Shown one piece after another: positions 27,041 through 38,037 of a stretch of DNA of 64,000 nucleotides. Position numbers and translations under genes: made by a program. Every line of letters starts with the position of its first letter. The first letter of the stretch is position 1. This DNA is from Shewanella litorisediminis (GTDB taxonomy: Bacteria > Pseudomonadota > Gammaproteobacteria > Enterobacterales > Shewanellaceae). The notes beneath the pieces were generated by a model. That model did not search any database, was not told where the DNA came from, and was given only the letters and a program-made list of their open reading frames with translations. The DNA is taken from positions 2,976,501 to 3,040,500 of the forward strand of contig NZ_CP069213.1 in NCBI RefSeq assembly GCF_016834455.1, in the 5' to 3' direction.

Positions 27041-28066
27041 TCACTCCTGAGTGGACTTAACGAAGGGCAAAAATGCGTCGCTATAGTGTACCACAAACTC
27101 TTCGCCCTGTTTTTCAATCAGCATTATCGCCAGTCCCTGCTGTTTGGCAAGTTCCAGTGACGCTTCTGTGCCCAGCACCATCATGGCCGTCGCCAGACCA
27201 TCCGCAGTCATACAGCTTGGATGCAGCACAGTAACCGACGCCAGGGTGTGTTCGATGGGATAACCTGTACGGGGGTCGATGAGGTGGGAAAAGCGTTTGC
27301 CATCTTCTTCGAAGTAATTGCGATAGTCGCCGGAAGTAGCCATGCCCATATTTCCGGGTTCAATCACCTGGGACACAGCGCGGCCTTCGGCCTGTGGCTT
27401 TTCAACGGCCACGCGCCAGCTGCTGCCGTCGCCCTTGGTGCCTTTGATACGCAGCTCACCGCCAATTTCCACCAGATAACCGCTGGTGTGGTACTTATCG
27501 AGCAAACCGGCTATCACATCTACGCCATAGCCCTTGGCAATGGAAGACAAGTCCACATAGAGATGAGCATTGTGTTTGTAGAGGCGCGTACCCTCGATAC
27601 TGATGTTTTGGATACCTGTGCGGGCCTTGGCGGCCGCTATCTCTTCTTCTGTAGGTGACTTGGTGGGACGCTTGTCCGGTCCAAATCCCCAGATGTTGAC
27701 CAGTGGCCCCAGAGTGATATCCAGCGCGCCGCCAGTGAGCTCATTGAGACGAATTCCCTCACGGACAACCTTGATGGTGTCCTGTGACACTTCAACACCC
27801 TGCTCCAGAGGCAGTTGATTGAAGCGGCTGAGTTCAGAGGTGGGGCGATAGGTCGACATCTGGTCGTTCACCCGTTCCAATGCCAGGTCAATTTCGGCCT
27901 GCAGCAGTTGGCTTTGGGGCAAGGTGTCGCTGGGTACAACCTTGATGTGATACGTGGTACCCATGGTGCTGCCGGAAAGGCTGACCACCTCGGGCGCTTT
28001 AGAACAAGCTGAAATAAAAAAGGCCAGTCCGACGAGGACCAGCCAGTTTGATAAGGTCTTTTTCAT
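27041..28066 (-). CDS. apbE: FAD:protein FMN transferase (ApbE), lipoprotein
   Basis: Covalently attaches FMN to the Ser/Thr-Gly-Ala-Thr threonines of NqrB and NqrC, using FAD. 341 residues from the ATG at 28066. The signal peptide ends in the lipobox FFISAC, so it is anchored on the periplasmic face. ApbE motifs are visible: SGSTMGTTYHIKV, TGGALDITLGPLVNIWGFG, DLSSIAKGYGVD, GGELRIKG and HLIDPRTGYPI. It is separated from nqrF by a strong hairpin. Confidence 0.97.
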   Translation of the reverse strand: MKKTLSNWLVLVGLAFFISACSKAPEVVSLSGSTMGTTYHIKVVPSDTLPQSQLLQAEIDLALERVNDQMSTYRPTSELSRFNQLPLEQGVEVSQDTIKVVREGIRLNELTGGALDITLGPLVNIWGFGPDKRPTKSPTEEEIAAAKARTGIQNISIEGTRLYKHNAHLYVDLSSIAKGYGVDVIAGLLDKYHTSGYLVEIGGELRIKGTKGDGSSWRVAVEKPQAEGRAVSQVIEPGNMGMATSGDYRNYFEEDGKRFSHLIDPRTGYPIEHTLASVTVLHPSCMTADGLATAMMVLGTEASLELAKQQGLAIMLIEKQGEEFVVHYSDAFLPFVKSTQE

Positions 28067-28110
28067 TGGGACCTGCAATTCTCGATTCTTTACAGACACT
28101 GTTAAGAAAC

Positions 28111-28136
28111 TTGGCCCCCGGAGCACCGGGGGCCAA
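28111..28136 (-). terminator. 11-bp GC-rich hairpin between nqrF and apbE (attenuator or stabiliser)
   Basis: TTGGCCCCCGG-AGCA-CCGGGGGCCAA, a perfect 11-bp stem with a 4-base loop. On the minus strand it is followed only by GTTTCTTAAC, not a full T run. It therefore probably reduces, rather than blocks, read-through into apbE-nqrM, or protects the nqrA-F message. Confidence 0.6.
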
Positions 28137-28141
28137 CACCA

Positions 28142-29398
28142 TTATCCGCCGAAGTCATCCAACAGGATGTTTTCGTCTTCAACACCGAGGTCTTTGAGCA
28201 TGGCAATTACTGCCGCGTTCATCATTGGAGGTCCACACATGTAGAACTCACAATCCTCTGGAGCTTCATGGTCTTTCAGATAGTTTTCGTACAGTACGTT
28301 GTGAATGAAACCGGTGTAGCCGTTCCAGTTGTCCTCTGGCTGAGGATCAGACAGGGCAACATGCCACACGAAGTTATCGTTTTCAGCTGCAAGACCGTCG
28401 AAATCTTCCACGTAGAACATTTCACGCTTGGAGCGGGCACCGTACCAGAAGCTCATCTTACGCTTGCTCTTCAAACGCTTGAGCTGGTCGAAGATGTGCG
28501 AGCGCATTGGGGCCATACCGGCACCACCACCAATGAATACCATCTCAGCATCTGTGTCTTTGGCGAAGAACTCACCGAATGGACCAGAGATGGTCACCTT
28601 GTCACCGGCCTTCAGGCTCCAGATGTAAGAAGACATCTTACCGCATGGCAGGCTCAGGTTACGTGGAGGAGGCGTAGCGATACGCACGTTCAGCATGATA
28701 ATGCCAAACTCTTCCGGATAGTTGGCCATGGAGTAAGCACGGATAGTTGGCTCATCCACTTTGGATTCCAGCTTGAAGAAGCCGAAATGCTCCCAGTCAC
28801 CACGGTATTTTTCAGGAATGTCGTAATCGGCATATCTGACGTGGTGAGCAGGGGCTTCAATCTGGATGTAACCACCGGCACGGAAAGGTACAGACTCGCC
28901 ATCAGGGATGGCCAGCTTGAGTTCCTTGATGAAGGTTGCCTTGTTATCGTTGGAGATAACGGTGCAGTCCCACTTCTTGATACCGAAGATTTCTTCTTCC
29001 AGTTCAATTTCCATGTCGGTTTTTACGTTAACCTGACACGCCAGACGACAGCCTTTCTTGGCTTCGCCCTTGGAGATGTGGTCCAGTTCAGTTGGCAGAA
29101 TGTCGCCACCACCAGACTTCACATGCACACGGCACTGACCACAAGAGCCACCGCCACCACAGGCTGATGATACGAAGATACCGCTGTTTGCCAATGCACC
29201 GAGCAGCTTGCCGCCTGCGGCAGTTGTGATGGCTTTTTCGGGATCGTGGTTGATACCAATAGTGATGTCACCGCTGGAAACCAGTTTGGATTTGGCGAAC
29301 AGGATCACCAGCACCAACACAAGTACGATGGCGGTAAACATACTCACACCGAGGTAAACCTCGAGTGGAGTAGATTTAAAAATACCAAGAATATCCAT
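28142..29398 (-). CDS. nqrF: Na+-translocating NADH:quinone reductase subunit F
   Basis: Entry subunit that oxidises NADH. 418 residues: one N-terminal transmembrane helix ([16 protein letters not shown]) and a 2Fe-2S ferredoxin domain with cysteines in [13 protein letters not shown] and CRLACQ. An FAD/NADH reductase domain follows, with RAYSMANYP (FAD), [12 protein letters not shown] (NADH) and the C-terminal CGPPMMN. The N-terminus is about ten residues longer than Vibrio NqrF; a start at the internal ATG before FTAIV is possible. Confidence 0.97.
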   Translation of the reverse strand: MDILGIFKSTPLEVYLGVSMFTAIVLVLVLVILFAKSKLVSSGDITIGINHDPEKAITTAAGGKLLGALANSGIFVSSACGGGGSCGQCRVHVKSGGGDILPTELDHISKGEAKKGCRLACQVNVKTDMEIELEEEIFGIKKWDCTVISNDNKATFIKELKLAIPDGESVPFRAGGYIQIEAPAHHVRYADYDIPEKYRGDWEHFGFFKLESKVDEPTIRAYSMANYPEEFGIIMLNVRIATPPPRNLSLPCGKMSSYIWSLKAGDKVTISGPFGEFFAKDTDAEMVFIGGGAGMAPMRSHIFDQLKRLKSKRKMSFWYGARSKREMFYVEDFDGLAAENDNFVWHVALSDPQPEDNWNGYTGFIHNVLYENYLKDHEAPEDCEFYMCGPPMMNAAVIAMLKDLGVEDENILLDDFGG

Positions 29399-29447
29399 TA
29401 ATTTATCCTTAGAAGACCTTTACTTAACAGCCTTCTTGAGGTGCCCC

Positions 29448-30056
29448 TTACAGGGACACACCAGAGAACGACATGAATCCCAGCGCCATCAGGCCAGCGG
29501 TGATAAAGGTGATACCAAGACCACGCAAACCGTCAGGTACATCGGCGTACTTCATCTTCTCACGGATACCCGCCAGCAGCACGATGGCCAGAGCCCAACC
29601 AATACCTGAGCCGATACCATAAACCAGCGATTCAGGTAGGTTGTAGTCACGCTCAACCATAAAGGCCACGGCACCGAAGATTGCACAGTTCACCGTGATC
29701 AGTGGCAGGAAGATACCCAGCGCGTTGTACAACGGAGGGAAGTACTTATCCAACGCCATCTCGAGGATCTGAACCAGAGCAGCAATAACACCGATAAAGG
29801 TGATGAACTTCAGGAAGCTGAGATCTGCCTCTGGAACACCGGCCCATGCCAGTGCGCCAGGCGCCAGAATGCCCTGATAGATGATTTGGTTAGCGGGTAC
29901 AGAAATCGCCAGTACCACGATAACAGCAACGCCCAGGCCCATGGCAGTTTTCACCTTCTTGGATACGGCCAGGAAGGTACACATGCCGAGGAAGAAGGAC
30001 AGGGCCATGTTTTCAATGAAAACAGAGCGGATTAACAGACTGATATAATGTTCCAT
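29448..30056 (-). CDS. nqrE: Na+-NQR subunit E
   Basis: A 202-residue polytopic membrane subunit with six hydrophobic segments. It begins [26 protein letters not shown], where the Cys is one of the ligands of the iron shared with NqrD. Homologous to NqrD and to RnfA. Located between nqrF and nqrD; five bp separate it from nqrD. Confidence 0.97.
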   Translation of the reverse strand: MEHYISLLIRSVFIENMALSFFLGMCTFLAVSKKVKTAMGLGVAVIVVLAISVPANQIIYQGILAPGALAWAGVPEADLSFLKFITFIGVIAALVQILEMALDKYFPPLYNALGIFLPLITVNCAIFGAVAFMVERDYNLPESLVYGIGSGIGWALAIVLLAGIREKMKYADVPDGLRGLGITFITAGLMALGFMSFSGVSL

Positions 30057-30061
30057 TGACC

Positions 30062-30688
30062 TTATCCTTTTGCTTCAACTTGCTCAGGCTTATAGGTGCG
30101 GATGATCCAAATCAGGATACCGATCAGGAAGAACGCACTCGGTGGCAGCAGGAGCATACCGTTGGGCGCGTACCAGCCGCCGTCAGAGATCTTGGACAGG
30201 ATCTCTACGCCGAACAGAGAACCGTTACCGAACAGTTCACGTACGAAGCCAACAGAAAGCAGGATAGCGCCGTAACCCAGACCGTTACCGATACCGTCCA
30301 TGAAGCTCATCATTGGAGGCGTCTTCATGGCGTAGGCTTCGGCGCGGCCCATCACGATACAGTTGGTGATGATAAGGCCCACGAATACCGACAGCTGCTT
30401 AGCCACGTCGTAGGCATAAGCCTGCAACACCTGGTCAACCACGATTACCAGCGAGGCGATAATCGCCATTTGTACGATAATACGTACGCTGCTTGGAATG
30501 TGGTTACGGATCATGGAGATGAACAGGTTCGAGAACGCGGTTACCGCGGTCAGCGCCAGGGTCATCACAATGGCAGTTTCCAGTTTGCTGGTAACTGCCA
30601 GCGCACTACAAACACCGAGGATCTGCAGCGCAATCGGGTTGTTATTGATAATAGGTCCGGTCAGAACCTTTTTCAGTTCGTTGGCCAT
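30062..30688 (-). CDS. nqrD: Na+-NQR subunit D
   Basis: A 208-residue polytopic membrane subunit. [17 protein letters not shown] carries the iron-ligating Cys and the second conserved Cys is in [15 protein letters not shown]. Related to RnfE. The start codon overlaps the nqrC stop region, so the genes are translationally coupled. Confidence 0.97.
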   Translation of the reverse strand: MANELKKVLTGPIINNNPIALQILGVCSALAVTSKLETAIVMTLALTAVTAFSNLFISMIRNHIPSSVRIIVQMAIIASLVIVVDQVLQAYAYDVAKQLSVFVGLIITNCIVMGRAEAYAMKTPPMMSFMDGIGNGLGYGAILLSVGFVRELFGNGSLFGVEILSKISDGGWYAPNGMLLLPPSAFFLIGILIWIIRTYKPEQVEAKG

Positions 30689-31485
30689 TAGCTCAGCCCT
30701 CCGTTGCGTGCTTTTTCAATGAAACTCGCAAAACCTTCTTTACCCAGCCAGAACGTCAGCGAGTGCTGAACACCGTTACTGGTCAGAGTCGCACCGGACA
30801 GGGCATCAACGCCGTGTACAGAAGCAGCCACTGCTGGGTTTTTGGTTACGCTGATAGCCAGCTTACCCTGCTCGTCGTACAGCTTTTTGCCGTGCCACAG
30901 CGCTTTCCATTTTGGATTCTGAACTTCGCCACCCAGGCCAGGCGTTTCACCTGAACCTGTGAAGTCGTAGTAAACCAGACCCTGAATGGTGTTCAGATCC
31001 GGCTCCAATGCCAGGAAGGCAAACATGGTAGACCACAGGCCATAACCTTTTACAGGCAGGATCACAGTCTTGAGGGCACCGGCATCATCACGTACCAGAT
31101 ACACCACAGCCTGATCAGGTACACGCTTGATAGAAGCGATATCGTTCTCTGGCTTGGAAGAGGTTTTTGGATCGCGGGCAGCTTTTTCCTGATCAAAGGT
31201 ATTGCCATCCACGCCATCAACAAACTCGCCACTCTTGAGGTTTACCACACGGGCTTCTACATACTTGTCGTAGGTCGCCAGGATGTCAGCCTTGGTCACG
31301 TTACCGCCCTTGGTGTCTACCAGGTTAGCGGCTTCGAGAATGTACTTTTGCTTATCCAGCAGCTTGTTTTCCTGCTGGGTTGGGCGCAGTAATACGGCTG
31401 CGGTCGATACGAAAATCGAGCACACCAGGCACAGGCCAACAACGATAAACAGCGTTCTTCCGAACGAATCTTTATTCTTAGCCAC
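30688..31485 (-). CDS. nqrC: Na+-NQR subunit C (covalent FMN)
   Basis: A 265-residue subunit with one N-terminal transmembrane helix ([23 protein letters not shown]) and a periplasmic FMN-binding domain. SGATLTS near residue 230 contains the threonine that ApbE flavinylates. I start it at the GTG at 31485, with GGAGGATTGCCC directly upstream; the frame open further upstream lies inside nqrB and does not look like NqrC. It overlaps the end of nqrB by eight bases. Confidence 0.96.
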   Translation of the reverse strand: MAKNKDSFGRTLFIVVGLCLVCSIFVSTAAVLLRPTQQENKLLDKQKYILEAANLVDTKGGNVTKADILATYDKYVEARVVNLKSGEFVDGVDGNTFDQEKAARDPKTSSKPENDIASIKRVPDQAVVYLVRDDAGALKTVILPVKGYGLWSTMFAFLALEPDLNTIQGLVYYDFTGSGETPGLGGEVQNPKWKALWHGKKLYDEQGKLAISVTKNPAVAASVHGVDALSGATLTSNGVQHSLTFWLGKEGFASFIEKARNGGLS

Positions 31486-32677
31486 GGGCAATCCTCCGCT
31501 TGATATTTGCCTGTACCACGAAATGGTCGAACAGTGGCGCAAACAGGTTGGCAAACAGAATGGCCAACATCATACCTTCAGGGAACGCTGGGTTGATCAC
31601 ACGAATGAACACCGCCATGGCACCGATCAGGATACCGTAGGCCCACTTGGCCTGGTTGGTGAAAGAGGCAGACACAGGGTCGGTTGCCATAAACATCATA
31701 CCGAAGGCAAAACCACCCAGTACCAGATGCCAGTACCAAGGCATGGCGAACATGGGGTTGGTGTCAGAACCGATAAGGTTCAGCAGCATGGAAACGGCAA
31801 TCATACCGACCATCACACCACCCACGATGCGCCAGGAAGCGATACGGGTATAGATGATAACCAAACCGCCCAGCAGAATAGCCAGAGTCGAAACTTCACC
31901 CACAGAACCTGGGATAAAGCCGAAGAAGGCATTCCACCAATCCTGATTCAGACCGTACTCCAGAGTACCGGTAGCAGCCTGGCTCAGGTGGGTTGCACCG
32001 GAGAAACCATCAGCCACAACCCAGCTGGTGTCACCGGACATGTTCAGCGGATAGGCAAAGAACAGGAAGGCACGACCGGCCAGCGCAGGGTTTAAGAAGT
32101 TACGTCCGGTACCACCGAACACTTCCTTGGCAACCACCACACCGAAGGTGATACCCAGCGCAACCATCCACAGCGGGATAGTGGCAGGCAGGGTCAGGGC
32201 GAACAGAATCGAAGTTACGAAGAAACCTTCGTTCACTTCGTGGCCGCGCACCATGGCGAACAATACTTCCCAGATACCGCCGACGGCGAAGGTCACGGCA
32301 TAAATAGGCAGGAAGAAACAGGCGCCGTACCACATCAGGGTGGCCCAACCGGAATCGGCAGTCAGCTCAGTGCCGAGGATACCGAACAGGCTAACCTGCC
32401 ATACATCAGGGGTACCGAAGCCAGCAGCCAGCGCCAGCTGAGCCTGCAGACCTACGTTGTACATACCAACAAACATCGCCGGGAAGGCACAGGCCCACAC
32501 GGTGATCATCATACGCTTGAGGTCGAGGTTATCGCGAACGTGGGTCTTGCCCTTGTTCACCAGACCTGGCGTATAGAAAATAGTGGCGGCCGCTTCATAC
32601 AGGGCATACCACTTCTCGTATTTACCGCCTTTTTCAAATTGCGGTTCAATACGCTCAAGAAAATCTTTCAAGCTCAT
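31478..32677 (-). CDS. nqrB: Na+-NQR subunit B (covalent FMN, Na+ channel subunit)
   Basis: A 399-residue polytopic membrane subunit of the Na+ pathway. The FMN-attachment threonine is about Thr229 in [29 protein letters not shown] and [21 protein letters not shown] are typical of NqrB/RnfD. The start ATG overlaps the nqrA stop codon (TGATG). Confidence 0.98.
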   Translation of the reverse strand: MSLKDFLERIEPQFEKGGKYEKWYALYEAAATIFYTPGLVNKGKTHVRDNLDLKRMMITVWACAFPAMFVGMYNVGLQAQLALAAGFGTPDVWQVSLFGILGTELTADSGWATLMWYGACFFLPIYAVTFAVGGIWEVLFAMVRGHEVNEGFFVTSILFALTLPATIPLWMVALGITFGVVVAKEVFGGTGRNFLNPALAGRAFLFFAYPLNMSGDTSWVVADGFSGATHLSQAATGTLEYGLNQDWWNAFFGFIPGSVGEVSTLAILLGGLVIIYTRIASWRIVGGVMVGMIAVSMLLNLIGSDTNPMFAMPWYWHLVLGGFAFGMMFMATDPVSASFTNQAKWAYGILIGAMAVFIRVINPAFPEGMMLAILFANLFAPLFDHFVVQANIKRRIARG

Positions 32678-34011
32678 CAGCCTTCCCTCTCAACCGTATC
32701 CAGGCAACCGCGCAGATAGGAACCGTAGTCATACTTGCCTGGGCATACAAAGGTACACAGTGCCAAATCTTCTTCATCCAGCTCCAGTGCACCCAGGGCA
32801 ACAGCGCCGTCCACATCACCGGATACCAGGTCACGCAGCAGCATGGTTGGCAGAATATCCAGAGGCATGACACGCTCGTAGCTACCGATTGGCACCATGG
32901 CGCGGTCTGAACCGCCAGTACTGGTGGTCATATTGAACAGACGACTTGGGGACAGGTGACCCAGGAAGGCACGGGTGATGGAGAATTTGTTCGAGCCTGG
33001 CAAAATCCAGCCAATGAACTCTTTCTCTGTATCTTCTTCCAACAGGCTAACCTGCAGGTGGTAACGACCCAGATAGGCGTGAGGACCAGTGGCAGTGCGG
33101 CCATTCAGCACAGAACCAGACACCTTGCGCACCTTGCCTTCACCCACTTCACCGGCTGTCAGGGTCTCAATGCTGGCACCCAGCAGAGTACGCACCAGAC
33201 GAGGCTTAACGGCTTTCGGACCGGCAACAGAGATAACGCGGTTGTTGTTCAGTTCACCTGTGGTAAACAGCTGGCCAATGGCAATCACATCCTGATAGCC
33301 AACATGCCACACGGTACGCTTTGCAGAAGCAGGCAGAATAAAGTGGATATGGGTACCTGGCAGACCAGCAGGGTGCACACCACCAAACTCATGCACTTCG
33401 GCATTTGCGGCAGGGATATCGGCACCAGAGGCCTTACACAGATAAACCTTGCCCTCAGTCAGCTTTGCCAGCACCTTGAGGCCATTGGCAAAGTCTTCTT
33501 TATGCTCGGCGATCACCAGAGCGGGATCGGCTGCATGAGGGTTGGTATCAATAGCAGTAACAAAGATACCGGCAGGAGACGCGTCCACTGCAGGCACCTT
33601 GCTGAAAGGACGGGTACGCAGGGCGGTCCACATACCTGATTCGATCAGGTTGTTTCTTACTTGCTCGGCACTCAAGCTGTCCAGCTGGGCGGCATCGAAT
33701 TTGTCAAATGCAACGGCGTCGTTGCCTTCGATTTCGATCACCACAGACTGAAGCACACGCTTGGCACCCCGGTTAATTTCAGTAACAGTACCACTGGCCA
33801 AAGCCGTATATTTTACGCCAGGATTCTTTTTGTCTTCAAAAATCACCTGACCCTTGGCTACCTTGTCGCCTACCTTGATTCTCATGGTAGGACGCATGCC
33901 AATATACTCTTCACCCAATGTAGCTACGTGTTTAATGGCTGGGCCATCATGGATAACTTGCTCTGGACCACCCGCAATGGGCAAATCCAATCCTTTCTTA
34001 ATTGTAATCAT
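32677..34011 (-). CDS. nqrA: Na+-NQR subunit A
   Basis: A 444-residue peripheral cytoplasmic subunit of the Na+ pump. [20 protein letters not shown] is the family's N-terminus, and I use the ATG at 34011; a longer open frame to 34083 is unrelated. The C-terminal [12 protein letters not shown] segment is typical. First gene of the nqr operon, so its promoter must lie in 34012-34396. Confidence 0.97.
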   Translation of the reverse strand: MITIKKGLDLPIAGGPEQVIHDGPAIKHVATLGEEYIGMRPTMRIKVGDKVAKGQVIFEDKKNPGVKYTALASGTVTEINRGAKRVLQSVVIEIEGNDAVAFDKFDAAQLDSLSAEQVRNNLIESGMWTALRTRPFSKVPAVDASPAGIFVTAIDTNPHAADPALVIAEHKEDFANGLKVLAKLTEGKVYLCKASGADIPAANAEVHEFGGVHPAGLPGTHIHFILPASAKRTVWHVGYQDVIAIGQLFTTGELNNNRVISVAGPKAVKPRLVRTLLGASIETLTAGEVGEGKVRKVSGSVLNGRTATGPHAYLGRYHLQVSLLEEDTEKEFIGWILPGSNKFSITRAFLGHLSPSRLFNMTTSTGGSDRAMVPIGSYERVMPLDILPTMLLRDLVSGDVDGAVALGALELDEEDLALCTFVCPGKYDYGSYLRGCLDTVEREG

Positions 34012-34396
34012 ATCCACATGCACTACGTTTGAAGGAAAGACAAAGCGCCGCGTTCCTGCGGGGCACCCGGTTTTAAACAACACCGTTAGCGTTGAGCTGG
34101 CGCAGATTAATCACAGAAATGCGATCGCAATCACGCTGGTCGCGCGCATTTTACCCCAAACGCCCTGCCATCGCCACGAAAATTATAAGTGATTTCAAAC
34201 TTCCCGAGCGCCTGTTTGCGGTGAATTTGAAGGTTTTCCTGCCAGCTTTTGTGTCGCCGTGACAGATTTAAAAAAATGTCGCAACAAAAAACTTATTTCA
34301 TTGATAAACAAAAACTTTAAACCATAAAAACGAAATGAAACCGCTTAGTATCCTAAGAGGGGCATAAACAAATTGAGGGACAATAAGGTCGGTGAT
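34012..34396 (-). promoter_or_regulatory. Upstream region of the nqr operon (385 bp, no gene)
   Basis: No coding frame is convincing here. The half nearer the outer-membrane gene (34260-34380) is very AT-rich. A minus-strand TATAAT at 34182-34187 is the best -10 match, but no good -35 lies 16-18 bp before it. No clear CRP or FNR palindrome was found, although GTGATT half-sites are present. The promoter is inferred from position. Confidence 0.35.
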
Positions 34397-36199
34397 TCAA
34401 CCGTGCCAGCGATACCCCAGACTGACTAAAACCTCACCCGACATTGGACCAAAGTCGGTAGGCATTGACACAGGCTCGGCAGACACATTATCACCTCTGA
34501 GATACACCTGATGGGCGCCCCGTTGCCAGTTGATACTGACATCAATTCGGCGCTGGTTCTCATCGGCAAATTCACTGTCACGGCCGGTCACCGAGAGTGA
34601 CCACTCACCTGCCTCCATCCCCATGGCAAGTGTGACCTGCCGCTCCGGTTGCCAGGGCACCCTGTCACCTTCCTGCCAGCAAAAGTCAACCTGTTCGAGA
34701 CAAGCGCCCGAGGCAAAGCGAGTACGATTCTCTTCCAGTTGGATAGACAGGGGCATCTTCACCATGCCAAGTTGCCCTGACCACTGAAGCCCAAGACTCA
34801 GCCCCTCGGCATCCACCTCGCCGGCATTGAACTGAGATACACCGCGAACCGTCTCGCAGTCAGAATATTCCGTACAATCAAAATGTAAGTTATCAAAGGT
34901 CTGATACCAAAGCTCCCCGTGCAACTGCAAGTCGCCCAGGGGCCAACGGGCCGTTAATCGCAGGTGATCAGCGCTTTGGGATAAGGCCTCGAGATTACCG
35001 GGTGATGGCGGGGCAAATCGATGCTCTCCCCTCAAGGCAATGCGCTCGTCGGCAAACCACAGGCCGACACCGTAGTGCCAGCCCTCAGCCCTGAAGTCAG
35101 TGCCCGCTTCGCCGCTGTCACGGGCCAAATCGGCGCGGCGCCACAGAGCATCCATATCAATGTCTAACCAATCAAAGCCAAAACGAGCCCGGACACCGAG
35201 GTCAAGCACGCTGGCACTGTCGCTGATGATCTCATCTGCAAGCAAATAATCGGCTCCATCCCTTTGATAAGCAAGGCGGTAGCCGATGGCGTGGGAGCCA
35301 AATCTGTCAAGGCTTTCACTGACAATCCCATAGGTATGAAACTGGCTGTCACCAAGTTTGCCGCTGAAGTCCCCCGGATACTTATCCTGAGAAGCAGGCA
35401 TCGCCGTCATATCCGCCAGGAAGGTGCGAAACCCGGTTTCCTGATAAAACAGCCGGGTGTCGGTACGGCGACTATCGCCGGTTTGTGCGCTGTGACTGAG
35501 CTGCAGCCGCTGCCTGTCACTTTTCTGCACAAACTCACTGCCGGGCATCGCCGATGTGTTGTCCTTATATAACCATGAGAGCTCGGTGCGCTGCTTTTTT
35601 CTGGCCCCCGGCAAGCTCGAGGCCCCAAGTCCAACGAAGACTTCGGTATCTTTGGTGGGTACCAGCCAGTCGCTGCCCTCTTCACGTCGCAGGTGACTGC
35701 CGGCAAAGCTCATATCCAGAGCATCGTTACGGGAGGCAAACCCAGCGATGAGGCCACCGGATTTATCATCCCGCGCCTCAAGCCCAATGGAATTAGCATT
35801 AGTGCCTATGGCGGGAACCAGGTAATTGCCAGCGCCTTGAGTGCCACAAGCAAGCTCGGCCCCGCTGATTGACGCACAATTTTCCATTGCCTCAACACCG
35901 AAACGACCTGCATCGAGCCAAACACCGGGGGCAATATAGGGCGCGGCAGCGAGGGATATGCCCATAAAGTTGGGGACGGTGGCGTGGCTGTCGCCATGAA
36001 GAAAGCGACTTTCGCCAAACACATGCCCCCGCCCGACCATCAGGCCGGAAGGGTAAAGTGGCAGTGCTGACGGGGTATTCAACCCGAGTCGCTCTAAAAA
36101 GAAAGGAGTGGTATCGGGCGCTGTAACTTCACTCGCCCAACCTGAAGTACTTGCAACGCCCATCAATAGGCAGCCAGCAAGCGCAGGGGTTTGTTTCAT
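34397..36199 (-). CDS. Predicted outer-membrane beta-barrel protein, family not recognised
   Basis: A 600-residue protein with a signal peptide (MKQTPALAGCLLMGVASTSGWASE). The body is dominated by alternating amphipathic strands (for example FGFDWLDIDMDALWRRADLA, LQLHGELWYQTFDNLHF) and it ends in the aromatic-terminated strand EVLVSLGYRWHG, typical of outer-membrane barrels. It resembles the barrel half of TonB-dependent receptors, but I see no TonB box and no standard plug. Several Cys pairs fall in predicted loops (for example CTEYSDC). Its terminator and promoter were not found. Function unknown. Confidence 0.55.
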   Translation of the reverse strand: MKQTPALAGCLLMGVASTSGWASEVTAPDTTPFFLERLGLNTPSALPLYPSGLMVGRGHVFGESRFLHGDSHATVPNFMGISLAAAPYIAPGVWLDAGRFGVEAMENCASISGAELACGTQGAGNYLVPAIGTNANSIGLEARDDKSGGLIAGFASRNDALDMSFAGSHLRREEGSDWLVPTKDTEVFVGLGASSLPGARKKQRTELSWLYKDNTSAMPGSEFVQKSDRQRLQLSHSAQTGDSRRTDTRLFYQETGFRTFLADMTAMPASQDKYPGDFSGKLGDSQFHTYGIVSESLDRFGSHAIGYRLAYQRDGADYLLADEIISDSASVLDLGVRARFGFDWLDIDMDALWRRADLARDSGEAGTDFRAEGWHYGVGLWFADERIALRGEHRFAPPSPGNLEALSQSADHLRLTARWPLGDLQLHGELWYQTFDNLHFDCTEYSDCETVRGVSQFNAGEVDAEGLSLGLQWSGQLGMVKMPLSIQLEENRTRFASGACLEQVDFCWQEGDRVPWQPERQVTLAMGMEAGEWSLSVTGRDSEFADENQRRIDVSINWQRGAHQVYLRGDNVSAEPVSMPTDFGPMSGEVLVSLGYRWHG

Positions 36200-36270
36200 C
36201 CATTCATCCCGGAATTGCCACCTTGGGTGGCTTATTGTAATTTTTTTGTGACATGGATGATTTTAGACGA

Positions 36271-36297
36271 AAAAAAAGCGGCTGGCGCCGCTTTTTT
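36271..36297 (-). terminator. Terminator of luxS
   Basis: AAAAAAAGCGGC-TGGC-GCCGCTTTTTT, about 20 bp after the luxS stop on the minus strand. Confidence 0.9.
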
Positions 36298-36315
36298 GAC
36301 GTTCTGTCAGAGAAA

Positions 36316-36825
36316 TCAGAGTTTGTGCAAAATTTCGTCAGACAATGTGAGTTCGTCGTTGCGGTTCACACTGATCCCGGCACCAATCACTGCTTTGGCA
36401 ATGTCCTGCGCCTGTGACAATGAGTGCATCTCAAAGGTCCCGCACTGGTATTCATTCAGCTCAGGAATCGCCTTTTGATCGGCCACATTCAACACGTCTT
36501 CCATGGCCGCAAGCCAGGCATCTGCAACGCGTTTTTCAGCCGGTTCGCCAATCAGGCTCATGTAAAAACCGGTGCGACAGCCCATGGGAGAGATATCAAT
36601 AATTTCGACGTCGTCACCATTGAGATGATCACGCATAAAACCGGCAAACAGGTGTTCCAGAGTATGGATACCACGCTCGCTGAGAATATCTTTGTTGGGG
36701 GCACAAAAACGCAGGTCAAACACTGTGATGGTGTCACCTTTTGGGGTGCTCATGGTCTTGGCCACGCGCACGGCCGGGGCGTTCATGCGGGTATGATCAA
36801 CGGTAAAACTGTCCAATAATGGCAT
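36316..36825 (-). CDS. luxS: S-ribosylhomocysteine lyase (autoinducer-2 synthase)
   Basis: Cleaves S-ribosylhomocysteine to homocysteine and DPD, the AI-2 precursor, in the activated methyl cycle. 169 residues from the ATG at 36825, as usual. The metal ligands are His54 and His58 in HTLEH and a Cys near residue 128 in [10 protein letters not shown]; the catalytic Cys is in LRFCAPN. Monocistronic with its own terminator. No Pfs gene in the window. Confidence 0.98.
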   Translation of the reverse strand: MPLLDSFTVDHTRMNAPAVRVAKTMSTPKGDTITVFDLRFCAPNKDILSERGIHTLEHLFAGFMRDHLNGDDVEIIDISPMGCRTGFYMSLIGEPAEKRVADAWLAAMEDVLNVADQKAIPELNEYQCGTFEMHSLSQAQDIAKAVIGAGISVNRNDELTLSDEILHKL

Positions 36826-36912
36826 GGTGCTCTCCAGCCCCTTCTGTTTCGGGGCACAAATTGGGTGGTGCAAAGTGACGCAAGCATAGCATCAAAGCCG
36901 GGCCACCAAAAC

Positions 36913-38004
36913 TCATTCGCGTAATCGGCGGTACGCGTCCTCAGAAATCAGATGGTACTTTCTCACCCCTGCTTCGTATTTACGGTAGGCATCATTCACT
37001 TTTTTCATCAAGGGATCCTGGCTCGATTGCTCGGTAATCACCTCGGCTGACACCTTTCTGAGCTGAGTCATGACTTCTTCGGGAAACTGCTTTAGCACAA
37101 CACCATGCTCATTCACCAGAGAATCCAGCGCACCTACGTTACGTGCCGTGTATTCATCCAGCATATCCTGATTGGTCGCCTTGGCTGCTATCTTCACTAT
37201 CGCCTGCAGATCCCTGGGAAGCTTTTCAAAGGCTTCTTTGTTAATCATAAACTCAAGGGTGGTACCCGGCTCATGCCAGCCCGGATAATAGTAGTACCTG
37301 GCCACCTTGTGCAGACCAAAGGCCAAATCGTTGTAAGGTCCTACCCATTCGGTGGCGTCGATGGCACCGGTTTGCATAGCGGTATAGAGCTCTCGCCCCG
37401 GCAGGGTTACGGGCACCCCTTCCAGGCGCTTGAGCACTTCACCCCCGAGGCCCGGCAAACGCATCTTAAGCCCTTTGAGGTCTTCAATACTGTTGATTTC
37501 CTTGTTAAACCACCCGCCCATCTGCACGCCGCTGTTACCGCCCGGCATAGGGAGAATACCGAAAGGGGCATACACTTCTTCCCAAAGCTCCTGACCACCC
37601 CCATAGGTGAGCCAGCCATTCATTTCCTGGGCATTGAGCCCGAAGGGAATGGAAGTGAAAAACTGCGCCGCAGGCGCCTTGCCTTTCCAATAATAGGAGG
37701 CGCTGTGGGCCATCTGCACCGAGCCCTGGCTGACCGCATCAAACACTTCCAGTGCCGGCATCAACTCCCCTGCCCCATACACCTTGATTTTGAGACGCCC
37801 TGCGGACATTTCATCCACCATCACGGCAAAGTGCTCCGGCGCTGTACCAAGCCCGGGAAAGTTCTTGGGCCAGGAGGTTGCCAGCTTCCACTCTATGGTC
37901 TTGGCGGTGGATGGCTGCGCCGCTTCAACAGCCTGTTTATCGCCATTGCAGCCGGGCAGCATACTCGCTGCCATCAAGAGGCAAAGTCCTATTTTTATTT
38001 GCAT
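36913..38004 (-). CDS. dctP: TRAP transporter substrate-binding lipoprotein, TakP/DctP-like
   Basis: Extracytoplasmic solute receptor of 363 residues. The signal peptide ends in a lipobox (MLPGC), so it is probably a lipoprotein. Characteristic segments are MRLPGLGGEVLKRL, VTLPGRELYTAMQTGAIDATEWVGPYND and YYYPGWHEPG, which resemble the alpha-keto-acid binder TakP more than C4-dicarboxylate DctP. The substrate is therefore inferred to be a 2-oxo acid or similar carboxylate. Third gene of dctQ-dctM-dctP, with 33 bp after dctM. Confidence 0.9.
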   Translation of the reverse strand: MQIKIGLCLLMAASMLPGCNGDKQAVEAAQPSTAKTIEWKLATSWPKNFPGLGTAPEHFAVMVDEMSAGRLKIKVYGAGELMPALEVFDAVSQGSVQMAHSASYYWKGKAPAAQFFTSIPFGLNAQEMNGWLTYGGGQELWEEVYAPFGILPMPGGNSGVQMGGWFNKEINSIEDLKGLKMRLPGLGGEVLKRLEGVPVTLPGRELYTAMQTGAIDATEWVGPYNDLAFGLHKVARYYYYPGWHEPGTTLEFMINKEAFEKLPRDLQAIVKIAAKATNQDMLDEYTARNVGALDSLVNEHGVVLKQFPEEVMTQLRKVSAEVITEQSSQDPLMKKVNDAYRKYEAGVRKYHLISEDAYRRLRE

Positions 38005-38037
38005 TTCCTTAACTCCATTATTCAGGCCGGAACATGA

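Noticed and set aside
28268-29167. 299-codon plus-strand frame opposite nqrF
   Set aside because: Antisense shadow; NqrF has all cofactor motifs on the other strand.
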